Shown here one piece after another: positions 17,313 through 26,308 of a stretch of 64,000 nt of DNA. A model generated the notes under the pieces. It searched no databases and was not told where the DNA came from. It was given only the letters and a program-made list of their open reading frames with translations. The translations under genes were made by a program, and so were the position numbers. Origin of the DNA: an uncultured bacterium (GTDB lineage Bacteria > Cyanobacteriota > Vampirovibrionia > Obscuribacterales > Obscuribacteraceae); assembly GCA_903835185.1 (NCBI GenBank), contig CAILLX010000163.1, positions 1-64,000 of the forward strand, read 5' to 3'. How positions within the stretch are numbered: the stretch's first letter is position 1; each line of letters opens with the position of its first letter.

Positions 17313-17535
17313 TTGAGTGCCACGGCGGGCAACAACAGCAATGCCCGTGCACCGGGACTGATGCTACCTGGAGTGTCGTGAGGAAGCCAACTGAGGACAT
17401 ATTAACATTGCTCATAAGAAGCTGCTCCTGCCTGGGAGCGCAGGCTCCTCGGACTTTTTCCAGGCAACCAGGCAGCTGCGACATGTCCTGAGACAAATGT
17501 GAGGACTGGCTTTGATTGTAGATGGTGGTAGTGAG

Positions 17536-18174
17536 ATGCTGACGGGAGATGCAGATGGCACGAGACTGACGTCTGCTGGCGTGGATGCAGAGCTGTCTGC
17601 TTTCTCAAGAGCTAAGCGAGCCAAAATTCTTGAGGGTGCAATAAAACTCTTTCTAGCTGAAGGTTATGCTGCCACAAGCATGAACCGTGTTGCTGCAGTT
17701 GCCGGTGTAACCAAGCAGACTATTTACAGCCATTTTCACGATAAAGAAGGGTTGTTTGCAGCAATAATCGAACAGGTCACAATTAAGCATTTAGAAGATC
17801 ATTTTGGCAGCAAAAGCCTGTCTGGCAATCCGGAAACTGTGCTGCGTTCATTTGCTGCTGTCTTGCTGGGACGACAGTACGACCAACAATATCTGGACCT
17901 CCTAAGGACTGTTATTGCTGAATCTGCACGTTTTCCCGAGCTGGCGCGCCTTTTTGTCCGTACTGTCATCAAGCGCGGTATTGAGATGTTGAGCAACTAT
18001 TTCGAATCTCATCCAGAACTGAAGGTGAGCGACTCTCAAGCAACAGCCAGGGTGTTTTGTGGATCTCTTATTGCTTACATAATCTCGCAAGAAATTCTTC
18101 ACGGCAAGGAGGTTATTGAGTTTGATGTTGAGCGTCTGGTAAACACACTGGTGATACAGAGTTTGCGATGTTGA
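17536..18174 (+). CDS. TetR-family transcriptional regulator
   Basis: This is a protein of about 212 residues. The N-terminal TetR helix-turn-helix reads AKILEGAIKLFLAEGYAATSMNRVAAVAGVTKQTIYSHFHDKEGLF in segments, with the family-typical 'G..TSMN.VA..AGV.K.TIY.HF..KE.LF' pattern. The C-terminal ligand-binding helices resemble AcrR/TetR_C types (LLRTVIAESARFPELARLFVRTV). ATG 17536 has GGTGG at 17524-17528; a TTG at 17512 is also in frame. It lies between the palindromic operator and the tolC-like gene, whose start overlaps its stop by 7 bases. It is a likely local repressor that senses the exported compound. Confidence 0.88.
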   Translation: MLTGDADGTRLTSAGVDAELSAFSRAKRAKILEGAIKLFLAEGYAATSMNRVAAVAGVTKQTIYSHFHDKEGLFAAIIEQVTIKHLEDHFGSKSLSGNPETVLRSFAAVLLGRQYDQQYLDLLRTVIAESARFPELARLFVRTVIKRGIEMLSNYFESHPELKVSDSQATARVFCGSLIAYIISQEILHGKEVIEFDVERLVNTLVIQSLRC

Positions 18175-20018
18175 TTTCCCGGTTAACTATTATTTGTTTC
18201 CTGACCAGCTTTGCTTTGGTAGCTTTTGTCGTGAGCACAACTACCAGTGGTGCTTGTTCTGAATCCAGCAGCAAAGATGATGATGTGTTGTCTGCTCGCC
18301 AGGCAGTGAGGCAGATGCGGTCTTCCGCTGATAAAGGTTGGCATGCTCAACTGTCATCCAAACTGCAACCGGACCCCTCGCCAGCTCCTGTCCAAGCTGC
18401 AGCTCAGAGAAATGGAGGTGGCAGTCCTTTCACTGATCAAGATAGTGATATTGAGTTGGAAGAGTCCAAAATTTTTGATCAAAACTCAATTATCATCAGC
18501 CGCCCGAAATTGCAGGCGCTCATAACAATTTCGGAAGGGATGAACCCGCTTGAGCTTGATGCCAGTCAGGCTCAGATCATCTCTTTGCACGATGCTCTTT
18601 TATTTTCTATCAACAACAATCTCGATATTGGCATCTCAGCAAGCAGTGAGAGTGTTCAGCGCGACAATTATGTAGGTGCGCTAGGTAAATTTGCTCCTGA
18701 TGTACTTCTGAGCTATAACGGGCAGCGTTTGCGGGGACGTGCAAATGTTCCGCTTCTAGGAGCTGTTCCCAGCCTTCTGCGGTTAGATACACCTTTTATC
18801 ATTACTTCGGCCGGCTTTAGAGTCTGGGGCTATCAAGGCGGCAAGATTCTTTTTGGTGCCTTGCAAAGTCGGCACAACTATCGTGCTGCTACTGCCGCCA
18901 GAAAGGCAACTATATCTGATGTGCTGCTTGATGTGTCAAAGCGTTATTACAACCTGGTTCTCAATGATGCTCTGCTGCAGATCCGCATTAAAGCGGTTGA
19001 GACATCTGCTTCTCAATTGACTCGTAATAGCGATCTTCATCAGGATGGACTGGCTACTAATTTAGATGTCTTACAAGCTAAAACGCAGCTGTCAAGAGAC
19101 AGGCAGAGTTTAATTGATCAACAGGTCACCCGGCGTAACGCTTCCTTGCAGTTAGCACACTCATTGAATTCCAGTTTGGCTATTGATTATCTCCCAGGCA
19201 GCTCACTGGTGTCCAAGATCCGCCTGTTGAGCCAGAACATGAAGATTGGAGATATCGTTAAACTGGCGATTGAAAATCGACCCGAACTTAAACAGTACGA
19301 GGAGTTGAGACTTGCAGCCAAACGGGCAATTGTGGTTGCCGGTGCTCCGCTGCAACCTAAATTGCAGTTGCTTGGCACAGTTTATGGAATTGGAGAGACA
19401 TTAAGCAGAGATACAGTAACTGTTCCGGCCAGCTTTGCTCCAGTTGCTCTTGCTGGCACACCCACATCGACACAGGCTCTCGGTACTATCCGTACCACTA
19501 CTGCCGGTGGTGGCGCTCTGCCTGCTGGACCGTTCTTCCCTGTGGGTGCTGCAATTGAACCGGCAACCAGTGTCTCGCGACAACTTGCTGCCCTTTATTC
19601 ATTGAGCTTGAGAGTGGATTGGGATTTCAACGGGCTCGGTATACCGGATGCCGGAGCAGTAGCGGCAGCCAGAGCTTCGGCCAGGCAAGCGCACTTGCAA
19701 GCTAGCAAAGAGCTTACAGATGTAATCGAGCAGGTGAGATCTGCTTACTTGTCCGCCTTGAGCTCTGAAAAACAGATAGATGAGGCTGCCGACGAAGTAA
19801 CATCTGCGCGAGAGGCGCTTCGTCTGGCACAGTTGCGCTTCACCAACGGATTGGGCACCAATATTGATATCATTCAGGCTCAACGTGATTACACGCAAGC
19901 TCTCATTGATAAAGCGCAAGCAATTATCAACTTTAATTTAGCCCAGTGTCAGCTGTTGCATGACACCGGGCTAATTTCAGTAGGCAACCTGACTGCGATC
20001 CAGCCAGCAGTGCGCTAA
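18168..20018 (+). CDS. TolC-like outer-membrane efflux protein
   Basis: This 616-residue protein has an N-terminal signal peptide (LTIICFLTSFALVAFVVSTT), a polar low-complexity linker of about 100 residues and then two outer-membrane-efflux repeats. These are visible as the paired 'YYNLVLNDALLQIRIKAVETSASQL' and 'VRSAYLSALSSEKQIDEAADEVTSAREALRLA' helices and the 'RFTNGLGTNIDIIQAQRDYTQA' end motif. It would form the trimeric exit duct for the divergently encoded ABC/HlyD pump. The start overlaps tetR (ATGTTGA), so both are probably co-transcribed. The long linker before the barrel is unusual for TolC. Confidence 0.9.
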   Translation: MLISRLTIICFLTSFALVAFVVSTTTSGACSESSSKDDDVLSARQAVRQMRSSADKGWHAQLSSKLQPDPSPAPVQAAAQRNGGGSPFTDQDSDIELEESKIFDQNSIIISRPKLQALITISEGMNPLELDASQAQIISLHDALLFSINNNLDIGISASSESVQRDNYVGALGKFAPDVLLSYNGQRLRGRANVPLLGAVPSLLRLDTPFIITSAGFRVWGYQGGKILFGALQSRHNYRAATAARKATISDVLLDVSKRYYNLVLNDALLQIRIKAVETSASQLTRNSDLHQDGLATNLDVLQAKTQLSRDRQSLIDQQVTRRNASLQLAHSLNSSLAIDYLPGSSLVSKIRLLSQNMKIGDIVKLAIENRPELKQYEELRLAAKRAIVVAGAPLQPKLQLLGTVYGIGETLSRDTVTVPASFAPVALAGTPTSTQALGTIRTTTAGGGALPAGPFFPVGAAIEPATSVSRQLAALYSLSLRVDWDFNGLGIPDAGAVAAARASARQAHLQASKELTDVIEQVRSAYLSALSSEKQIDEAADEVTSAREALRLAQLRFTNGLGTNIDIIQAQRDYTQALIDKAQAIINFNLAQCQLLHDTGLISVGNLTAIQPAVR

Positions 20019-20046
20019 GGCGCCTTGAGGTTCACTTGCCGCAAGC

Positions 20047-21504
20047 TTAGTCTAACTGCATGCCTTCTGAAGATCCTGCCAGAGCAGCATTCTCTTGCCG
20101 GTTCTTCGCGCTGGCCCAGGTTCCTATCGGCTCAAAGTGTGCCTGGAAGAAACGCAGAGTCTCAGGTTCGTAAGTCATCTTCAGCCCGCCGACCCATTCT
20201 CGCTCTTCATAACAGGCAGCTACTGATTCAGAGACAACATCCATATGTGCCTGAGTGTATACCCGGCGTGGTATGGTCAGCCTTACCAGTTCGAGGTTGG
20301 GATAGCGGTGGTCGCCGGTGGCAGGGTCCCGTCCAGCTGACACAATGCCTCGCTCCATGGCGCGTACACCCGACTCAAGGAAGAGAGCCACTGTAAGTGC
20401 TTGTGCCGGGAAGTCGCTCTGCTGTATGTGGGGCAGGAAGCGCTTGGCGTCAAGATAAACAGCATGACCACCTATCGGTTGGACTATGGGGATTCCTTCT
20501 TGAATTAGTTTGTTGCCCAGATAGTGTACCTGTCCGATGCGAGCTCTCAAGTGATCGTCCTGAATTGCCTCTTCAATGCCGCGAGACATTGCTTCCATGT
20601 CGCGCCCGGCCATTCCGCCGTATGTGTGCAGTCCTTCGTAAAGGACCACTTGCTGGCAGGCAAGCTCATAGAGATGCTTGTCCCGCAGAGCCAGGAAACC
20701 ACCTATGTTGACGAGCAGATCCTTCTTGCCTGACATAGTGCAACCATCAGTGAGATCGCACATGTCTTTGAGGATGGCGGCACAACTTCTATCTTTGTGC
20801 CCAGGCTCGCCCATCTTGATAAACCAGGCATTTTCCATAGCGCGAGTAGCATCAAGAATTATTTTGATACCGTGGCTGTCGCAGACCTTGCGGACTTCTT
20901 TAAGGTTGGAAAGAGAGATCGGCTGCCCGCCAGCCATATTTACACATGCCTGAACGTTTATGTAGGGAATGTGATCTGCTCCCACTTCTTTGACCAGAGC
21001 TTCAAGTTTGCCTATATCAATGTTGCCTTTAAACGGGTGCAAGTTGGCCGGATCATGAGCTTCATCGATAATGACGTCTCTGAACGTTCCTCCAGCGAGC
21101 TCCTGGTGAGCTCGTGTTGTCGTGAAGTACATATTGCCCGGAATAAAATCGCCTGGACGGATCATTATTTTGGCTAAAAGATGTTCTGCACCGCGCCCCT
21201 GATGTGTTGGCACAGTGTAGGGATAGCCGTAGTACTTCCTTATATTGTTCTCCAGGTTATAGAAGTTTTTCGATCCAGCATAAGCCTCGTCGCCCAGCAT
21301 CATGCCGGCCCATTGATAATCGCTCATTGCCGATGTGCCGCTGTCTGTGAGCAAATCTATGTAGACTTCCTCAGAGCGGAGCAGGAATGTATTGTAGTGA
21401 GCGTTCTCGATGGCCTTTTCCCGTTGGGCTCGAGTGGTGAGAGCTAAAGGTTCAACCACCTTTATTTTGAAAGGCTCAGCCCATGAACGACGACGCGTGC
21501 TCAT
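20047..21504 (-). CDS. tpl: Tyrosine phenol-lyase
   Basis: This PLP enzyme splits L-tyrosine to phenol, pyruvate and ammonia. The 485-residue chain aligns along its length with C. freundii TPL (for example LLTDSGTSAMSDYQWAGMM and VPTHQGRGAEHLL). Three positions known to separate TPL from tryptophanase all have the TPL residue: Thr at 128 (MYFTTTR; Asp in tryptophanase), Arg at 385 (MERG; Ile/Val in tryptophanase) and Phe at 452 (LRFF; His in tryptophanase). The PLP lysine is K261 in SGKKD. An AAGGAGT site precedes ATG 21504. It lies 29 bp downstream of tnaA in the same operon. The last 25 residues are an extra tail. Confidence 0.93.
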   Translation of the reverse strand: MSTRRRSWAEPFKIKVVEPLALTTRAQREKAIENAHYNTFLLRSEEVYIDLLTDSGTSAMSDYQWAGMMLGDEAYAGSKNFYNLENNIRKYYGYPYTVPTHQGRGAEHLLAKIMIRPGDFIPGNMYFTTTRAHQELAGGTFRDVIIDEAHDPANLHPFKGNIDIGKLEALVKEVGADHIPYINVQACVNMAGGQPISLSNLKEVRKVCDSHGIKIILDATRAMENAWFIKMGEPGHKDRSCAAILKDMCDLTDGCTMSGKKDLLVNIGGFLALRDKHLYELACQQVVLYEGLHTYGGMAGRDMEAMSRGIEEAIQDDHLRARIGQVHYLGNKLIQEGIPIVQPIGGHAVYLDAKRFLPHIQQSDFPAQALTVALFLESGVRAMERGIVSAGRDPATGDHRYPNLELVRLTIPRRVYTQAHMDVVSESVAACYEEREWVGGLKMTYEPETLRFFQAHFEPIGTWASAKNRQENAALAGSSEGMQLD

Positions 21505-21533
21505 CTTTTATACTCCTTAATGGCAAATGTGAC

Positions 21534-22961
21534 TTAAACTGCTGCGCTGGCAGGACGCCGTGGTGCTGGATTGCAGCCTTTTGTTGTGGTCAGCGGTGCG
21601 AATGTTGCTGTAAAGTGGCGCAGGGCTGGCGGCTGATAGACTATCCTCATACCTGATAGCTCTTCTTTGCCTTGTGCAAGGATGCCCGCTACTTCTATGA
21701 CATAGTCGAAGTGGCTTTGCGTATATACCCGGCGCGGAATTGCCAGTCGCACCAGCTCTTGTCTGGCAACTGACTCAGCCCCTGTGTCCGGGTCGTGTTG
21801 ACCAAACATGACTGTTCCAATTTCACAAGCGCGGATACCACCTTCAAGATAGAGCTGGCAAGCTACTACCTGCCCAGGGAGCTGGGATTGCGGAATATGT
21901 CGGAGGAACGCTTGAGCATTGATGTAAACAGCATGCATAGCAGGTGGGCTGATACATGGAACACCGTTTTCTGTGAGCCCATTGTAAAGATAGCGGGCTG
22001 CTGCTTCTCTATATTGCAAATAATCTTCTGACAGCACCTCTTCAAGTCCGACAGCTATGGCTTCAAGATCGCGTCCAGAAAGTCCGCCATAGGTGGGAAA
22101 ACCTTCAGTTAAGATCAGGCTTTCTTTAATCTTGGCAGCGAGCTGCTCATCGTTTAGGGCGATGAAACCTCCCATGTTTGCCATTCCGTCTTTCTTTGCC
22201 GACATCAAACAGCCATCGGCATGGGAGAAGACTTCGCGAGCAATTGAGCGGATGCTTTTGGTCATCTGCCCAGCTTCGCGGCGTTGGATGAAATAGGCGT
22301 TTTCGGCAAAACGAGCTGCATCGACATAAAGTGGAATGTTATGTGTCCGTAAAACACGTCTGTACTCGGCTATATTTGACAGAGAGACAGGTTGCCCGCC
22401 GCCGGCGTTATTTGTAATTGTCAACATGGCAAATGGGATACGATGTGCCCCCTCTGCCTTGATAAGCTCTTGCAAAGCCTGAATGTCGATGTTCCCTTTG
22501 AAAGGATGGTCGGAATCAGGTGATTGAACTTCCACGCAAGGCAGATCGACTGCCTGTGCACCGCGGGCTTCGATATTGGCGCGTGTAGTATCAAAGTGAG
22601 TGTTGCTTGGCACAATGTCACCAGGCTTGACAAAGCAGCCGAAAAACAGCCGTTCTGCAGCTCGACCCTGGTGTACCGGGATCACTTGTGAAAAGCCGAA
22701 TATGTCAGCAACTTTGTCCCGAAAACGATAGTAGCTGGCGCAGCCGGCATATGACTCATCGCCACGCATCATGGCTGCCCATTGCTCGGACGACATAGCG
22801 GCAGTGCCGCTGTCTGTAAGCAGATCGATAATTACATCTTCAGCCTTGACCTGAAACAGGTTGTAGCCAGCATCAGCAAGGATCTGCATCCGTTGGGATC
22901 TGGTTGTAAATTTGATCGGCTCAACCATCTTTGAGCGAAATGGTTCGATAATTGTTTTCAC
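21534..22961 (-). CDS. tnaA: Tryptophanase
   Basis: This PLP enzyme converts L-tryptophan to indole, pyruvate and ammonia. The diagnostic residues follow tryptophanase rather than tyrosine phenol-lyase: Asp in THFDTTR, Ile in ACEIG and His in LRHFTA. The PLP lysine is in SAKKDGMANMGGF. The GTG at 22961 is preferred: GGAG lies six bases upstream, whereas the longer TTG start at 22973 would use that ribosome binding site as its own first codons. It is the first gene of a two-gene operon with tpl. No Trp-containing TnaC-like leader peptide was found in the 330 bp upstream. Confidence 0.93.
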   Translation of the reverse strand: MKTIIEPFRSKMVEPIKFTTRSQRMQILADAGYNLFQVKAEDVIIDLLTDSGTAAMSSEQWAAMMRGDESYAGCASYYRFRDKVADIFGFSQVIPVHQGRAAERLFFGCFVKPGDIVPSNTHFDTTRANIEARGAQAVDLPCVEVQSPDSDHPFKGNIDIQALQELIKAEGAHRIPFAMLTITNNAGGGQPVSLSNIAEYRRVLRTHNIPLYVDAARFAENAYFIQRREAGQMTKSIRSIAREVFSHADGCLMSAKKDGMANMGGFIALNDEQLAAKIKESLILTEGFPTYGGLSGRDLEAIAVGLEEVLSEDYLQYREAAARYLYNGLTENGVPCISPPAMHAVYINAQAFLRHIPQSQLPGQVVACQLYLEGGIRACEIGTVMFGQHDPDTGAESVARQELVRLAIPRRVYTQSHFDYVIEVAGILAQGKEELSGMRIVYQPPALRHFTATFAPLTTTKGCNPAPRRPASAAV

Positions 22962-23301
22962 GAGTGACTCCAAATTTTAGAAAGTTTTGATAGTTTGTCT
23001 CAAACAACCTTAATAATTATCCTCCTGGAGGTTGATTTTTGAACATACGTAAACAGGCTGGGTGCAGCTGCCAATGCAAACGTAAAGCTCATGGATACGA
23101 GTTCTAACTAGCGAGCGTGAAATGATTCTTAGAACTTTTAAATCAGAATCTACTTGCAAAAGAAAACTGTGTTGCCAGTTGAAAGGGAAGTAAAGTGAAT
23201 GTGCCTGGGCTATCGGTGATGGACAGCAGTGAAAAGGCTGAGAAATTGGTATTGTGTAAGGCGCTTGTAGTACCTGGCAAGAGGCAGAGAGATTGTTAGA
23301 G
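22962..23301. other. Divergent intergenic region between tnaA and the CDF exporter
   Basis: About 340 bp with promoters expected in both directions. On the minus strand there is a very strong AGGAGG, also part of the small palindrome CCTCCTGGAGG at 23022-23032. It is followed by no usable start at the normal distance; it could be a relic or a leader-peptide signal. A 30-codon minus-strand frame crosses this site but lacks Trp and a family match. No riboswitch or tRNA-like fold was recognised. Confidence 0.35.
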
Positions 23302-24204
23302 ATGATCACTGGAATAGATAAGAGAGCTATGCAGGCGCGAAGCACTCGCAATGTGTTTGTAATGGTTCTTGTGCTGAACCTGCTTGTAACGGTAGGAAAG
23401 TTAGTGTGGGGATTCTCGACCCATACACTAACTATGATGGCTGACGGATTCCATTCTCTGCTGGATGCATCAGCTAATGTCGTGGCCATTGTTGGTTTGA
23501 GCATCTCTTTTAAACCTGCTGACTCAGGGCATCCTTACGGGCACAAAAAATTTGAAGCTCTAACTGCAATTGCAATTTCGTTCTTCATGTTTCTGGCCAG
23601 TTTCGAGATACTTGGAGAGGCTCTGCACCGTGTAGTTTCCAAAACAGTCTTGGTGCCACAAGTTGGGCTCGTAAGTTATGTCATCATGCTCTTGACTCTT
23701 GCAATCAATATATTGGTTGCTCGCTATGAGGGCAAGAAAGCACGTGAATTAGACAGCAGGTTGCTAGAAGCTGACGTTAAACACACCCTTTCAGATGTGT
23801 TGTCAACGCTAACTGTTCTTGCCACGCTGGTGGCAGTTCAGCTGAAGATGCCCTGGTTCGATCTGATTGCTGCTCTGGGGATTGTCGTCATCATTCTCAA
23901 AGCTGGGGTCGGTATCATTTTGGATAACTTTGGCACTCTGGTTGACGCAGCCATTCTGGACCCCGGTTTTGTTGAGAAGCTGGTGCACCAGGTGCCTGGC
24001 GTGACAAGCTGTCACAAGATTCGTAGTCGGGGTATGCACGATCACATATTCCTCGATCTGCACATCCAGGTTCCCAGCAGCTTGTCTGTAGAAGAAGCTC
24101 ATCGCATTTCCTATCAGGTAGAAGAAAAGTTGATTGCTGCCGGTGGCGGCATTGTTGATGTTTTGGTGCATATCGAAGATGATTGTCACGTGTTGCGATT
24201 CTAG
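23302..24204 (+). CDS. Cation diffusion facilitator (FieF/CzcD-like metal exporter)
   Basis: This protein of about 300 residues has six predicted membrane helices and the CDF metal-site patterns: ADGFHSLLDASAN in helix 2 (H and D where Zn-transporting CDFs have H/D-x3-D), the HPYGHKKFE loop, and DVKHTLSDVLSTLTV in helix 5 (H and D). The C-terminal cytoplasmic domain with DHIFLDLHIQVP and VDVLVHIEDD is the usual dimerisation and metal-sensing fold. It exports divalent cations, probably zinc or iron, in exchange for protons. ATG 23302 is preferred over TTG 23293. It stands alone, divergent from tnaA. Confidence 0.9.
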   Translation: MITGIDKRAMQARSTRNVFVMVLVLNLLVTVGKLVWGFSTHTLTMMADGFHSLLDASANVVAIVGLSISFKPADSGHPYGHKKFEALTAIAISFFMFLASFEILGEALHRVVSKTVLVPQVGLVSYVIMLLTLAINILVARYEGKKARELDSRLLEADVKHTLSDVLSTLTVLATLVAVQLKMPWFDLIAALGIVVIILKAGVGIILDNFGTLVDAAILDPGFVEKLVHQVPGVTSCHKIRSRGMHDHIFLDLHIQVPSSLSVEEAHRISYQVEEKLIAAGGGIVDVLVHIEDDCHVLRF

Positions 24205-24300
24205 CAGCCTCTGTATGCTCAGGCTCGTCTAAAGTTATTCACCGCGGGCGGTGGCGCCTGTGCAGGCAAGGATGTTTTCGAATGCAGGCTAATACAAGCA

Positions 24301-24741
24301 CTAAGTTTTTGAGTCGCGCTTGACTGCTGAACGCAAAGGACAGGCAATTTCGTTAGGCTGGAACTGTTCATTGAAAGGACACTGGCACTGGTGACTAAGC
24401 CAGTGTTCGCCGAGACTTTTTATGTGAATCATTATCTGGTAGAGCTCGCGACCCTTTTCGGTCAGGCTGTATTCTACTCGCAACGGTTTATCTGCAAAAA
24501 CAGTCCGTGTAATTAGATCGTGATCCTCCAGCATCTGCAACCTTTGCCGCAATGTTTTCATATTTAGTCCAGGAACAAGGGTGAGAAAGCGGCGGCTGCG
24601 CACTGGTTGTATAAACAGTTCGCGCAAGATTGAGACTGTCCATCTGGCGCTCAAAAGATCGAGCACGTAAGAGACCCGACAATCAAACTGTTGTGCCTCG
24701 TTAGAGGCAGGGTTACCTTTTGAATCTGGTTGCAGTGCCAT
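24301..24741 (-). CDS. HxlR-family transcriptional regulator
   Basis: This 146-residue winged-helix protein matches HxlR. The conserved N-terminal Cys sits in FDCRVSYVLDLLSARWTVSILREL. The recognition region RFLTLVPGLNMKTLRQRLQMLEDHDLI and the wing RVEYSLTEKGRELYQI follow. Such proteins often sense redox state or aldehydes through the Cys. ATG 24741 is preceded by AAAGGGA; a GTG at 24783 is in frame but lacks a site. A second pair of Cys in HQCQCPF near the end is unusual and could bind metal. The target is unknown; the divergent AmrS-like gene is a candidate. Confidence 0.88.
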   Translation of the reverse strand: MALQPDSKGNPASNEAQQFDCRVSYVLDLLSARWTVSILRELFIQPVRSRRFLTLVPGLNMKTLRQRLQMLEDHDLITRTVFADKPLRVEYSLTEKGRELYQIMIHIKSLGEHWLSHQCQCPFNEQFQPNEIACPLRSAVKRDSKT

Positions 24742-24982
24742 GCTGTTCCCTTTAACGGTTGCTTCTGTAGGATAATCTACCACATGGTTACCTTCAGGTA
24801 TTCAATCTTTCGGATGATTGGTGTACCGCTAGATTCAATCTGTGCTAATCGGTCAGTGAAAGTGAGTTTGTTAGCGCCGGTCCGGCACGCTCTGGTGAGA
24901 ATCTGGTTTGTGTTCCAGCTGTGTTGGACTGACTGTTTGCGGGCGGAGCAAAGAGCAGATGGTCTCTCTATCGGTGTTATAA

Positions 24983-26122
24983 TTGGTTAATATCTACAGG
25001 TGGTGTGTTCCAAGCCAGTGTTGGCGAGCTTGCTTGCAGGAGGTGGAGATCGACAGAGCGGAAAAGCCTGTTGCTATAGTTCCCGGGTTGTGGTGGCACA
25101 GCGTTGGGGAAGATCGGCGTATCCAGTGTGACCTCTGCCCGCGTACTTGTGTGCTGAAAGACGGAGACCGGGGGTTCTGTTTTGTGCGGCAGAACCTGAA
25201 CGGGCAGATGGTTCTTTCTGTCTATGGGTTGTCGACCGGCTTTTATGTCGATCCTATTGAGAAAAAGCCGCTTTATCATTTTTTCCCCGGTACCAGTGCG
25301 CTTTCTTTCGGGACTCTAGGATGTAATCTAGGCTGCCAGTTTTGCCAAAACTGGACTGTAAGCAAGTCTTCTGATATTGCCAACCTGAGCGAGCAAGCCA
25401 GCCCCGAGAGGATAGCTAAAGTTGCTTTGCGGCTGGCCTGCCGTTCTGTGGCCTTTACTTACAATGACCCGATTACCTGGGCTGAATATGCAGTTGACAC
25501 AGCTGCTGCCTGCCGGCAGTTAGGCATTAAGACAGTGGCTGTTACCAACGGCTATATCAACGCTGCCCCAAGAGCAGATCTATTCTCAATGATGGATGCA
25601 GCCAATGTCGATCTTAAGGCGTTTAGCGAGCGCTTTTATCAACGTCTTACTCTTTCACACCTGGAGCCGGTACTTGACACTTTGCGCTGGCTTAAGCACG
25701 AAAGCAATGTTTGGTTTGAAATTACCAATCTGCTTATCCCTGACGAGAATGACTCCATGTCTGAGGTGAAGCAGATGTGTGACTGGATTTTGTCTAACTT
25801 GGGTGACGAAGTGCCGGTGCATTTCACTGCCTTTCAACCTTCTTTCAGAATGAAGGAGCGACAACGAACTGCTTTCCCCACCCTTGTCCATGCGCGCGAA
25901 CAGGCGCTGGCAGCAGGGTTGAAGTATGTCTATCTGGGCAATGTCCACGATGAGCGCAGTGCTGTCACTCACTGCCCTCATTGCCAGAGGCGTGTCATTG
26001 AACGAAGCGGGCATGGGCATAAGCATGCAACAATCCACTTGAAGGGGGACTGCTGTCCTTACTGCGGCACTGCCATTGCTGGCGTTTTTGATAAGTCACG
26101 TGTGAACAGAGGACAGAAGTGA
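24983..26122 (+). CDS. amrS: AmrS-like radical-SAM enzyme (AmmeMemoRadiSam/PflA-like)
   Basis: A radical-SAM core with the C-x3-C-x2-C motif CNLGCQFCQNW (C114, C118, C121, numbered from 24983) follows an N-terminal Cys cluster CDLCPRTCVL...GFC. This is the standard start of AmrS proteins, which resemble pyruvate-formate-lyase activases. TYNDPITWAEY and ANVDLKAFSERFY are further family hallmarks. A C-terminal zinc-ribbon-like tail (HCPHC...CCPYC) is present. In the AmmeMemoRadiSam system it acts with AMMECR1 and Memo proteins; neither is encoded here. The substrate is unknown. The start is uncertain: TTG 24983 and GTG 25043 are both in frame, with no clean ribosome binding site. Confidence 0.85.
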   Translation: MVNIYRWCVPSQCWRACLQEVEIDRAEKPVAIVPGLWWHSVGEDRRIQCDLCPRTCVLKDGDRGFCFVRQNLNGQMVLSVYGLSTGFYVDPIEKKPLYHFFPGTSALSFGTLGCNLGCQFCQNWTVSKSSDIANLSEQASPERIAKVALRLACRSVAFTYNDPITWAEYAVDTAAACRQLGIKTVAVTNGYINAAPRADLFSMMDAANVDLKAFSERFYQRLTLSHLEPVLDTLRWLKHESNVWFEITNLLIPDENDSMSEVKQMCDWILSNLGDEVPVHFTAFQPSFRMKERQRTAFPTLVHAREQALAAGLKYVYLGNVHDERSAVTHCPHCQRRVIERSGHGHKHATIHLKGDCCPYCGTAIAGVFDKSRVNRGQK

Positions 26123-26177
26123 AGAGAACGGTTGCTGCAGGTTTAATCTATTGAACCAGAATTGCCACGAGAATGAA

Positions 26178-26194
26178 CCGGTTTTGCAAACCGG
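26178..26194. terminator. Hairpin between convergent genes (possible terminator)
   Basis: CCGGTTT at 26178-26184 pairs perfectly with AAACCGG at 26188-26194 around a 3-base loop. It lies between the AmrS gene (plus) and the papain-like gene (minus), where a bidirectional stop is expected. No run of T follows on either strand, so it may be Rho-assisted or just a spacer hairpin. Confidence 0.35.
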
Positions 26195-26308
26195 CAAATC
26201 TAGTCTACGGGACCGGTGAGTGGCTCAAACAACTTGTACACCAGCTCGCAGGCTATCCCATACGATTCTTTCTCTAGGACTCTGAACCCGGTGCCACAGC
26301 GCTTGAAA

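Noticed and set aside
22974..23110. Possible TnaC-type leader peptide upstream of tnaA
   Set aside because: A 30-codon minus-strand frame exists, but it has no Trp and no Trp-Pro arrangement; the strong AGGAGG inside it has no start codon at the right distance.
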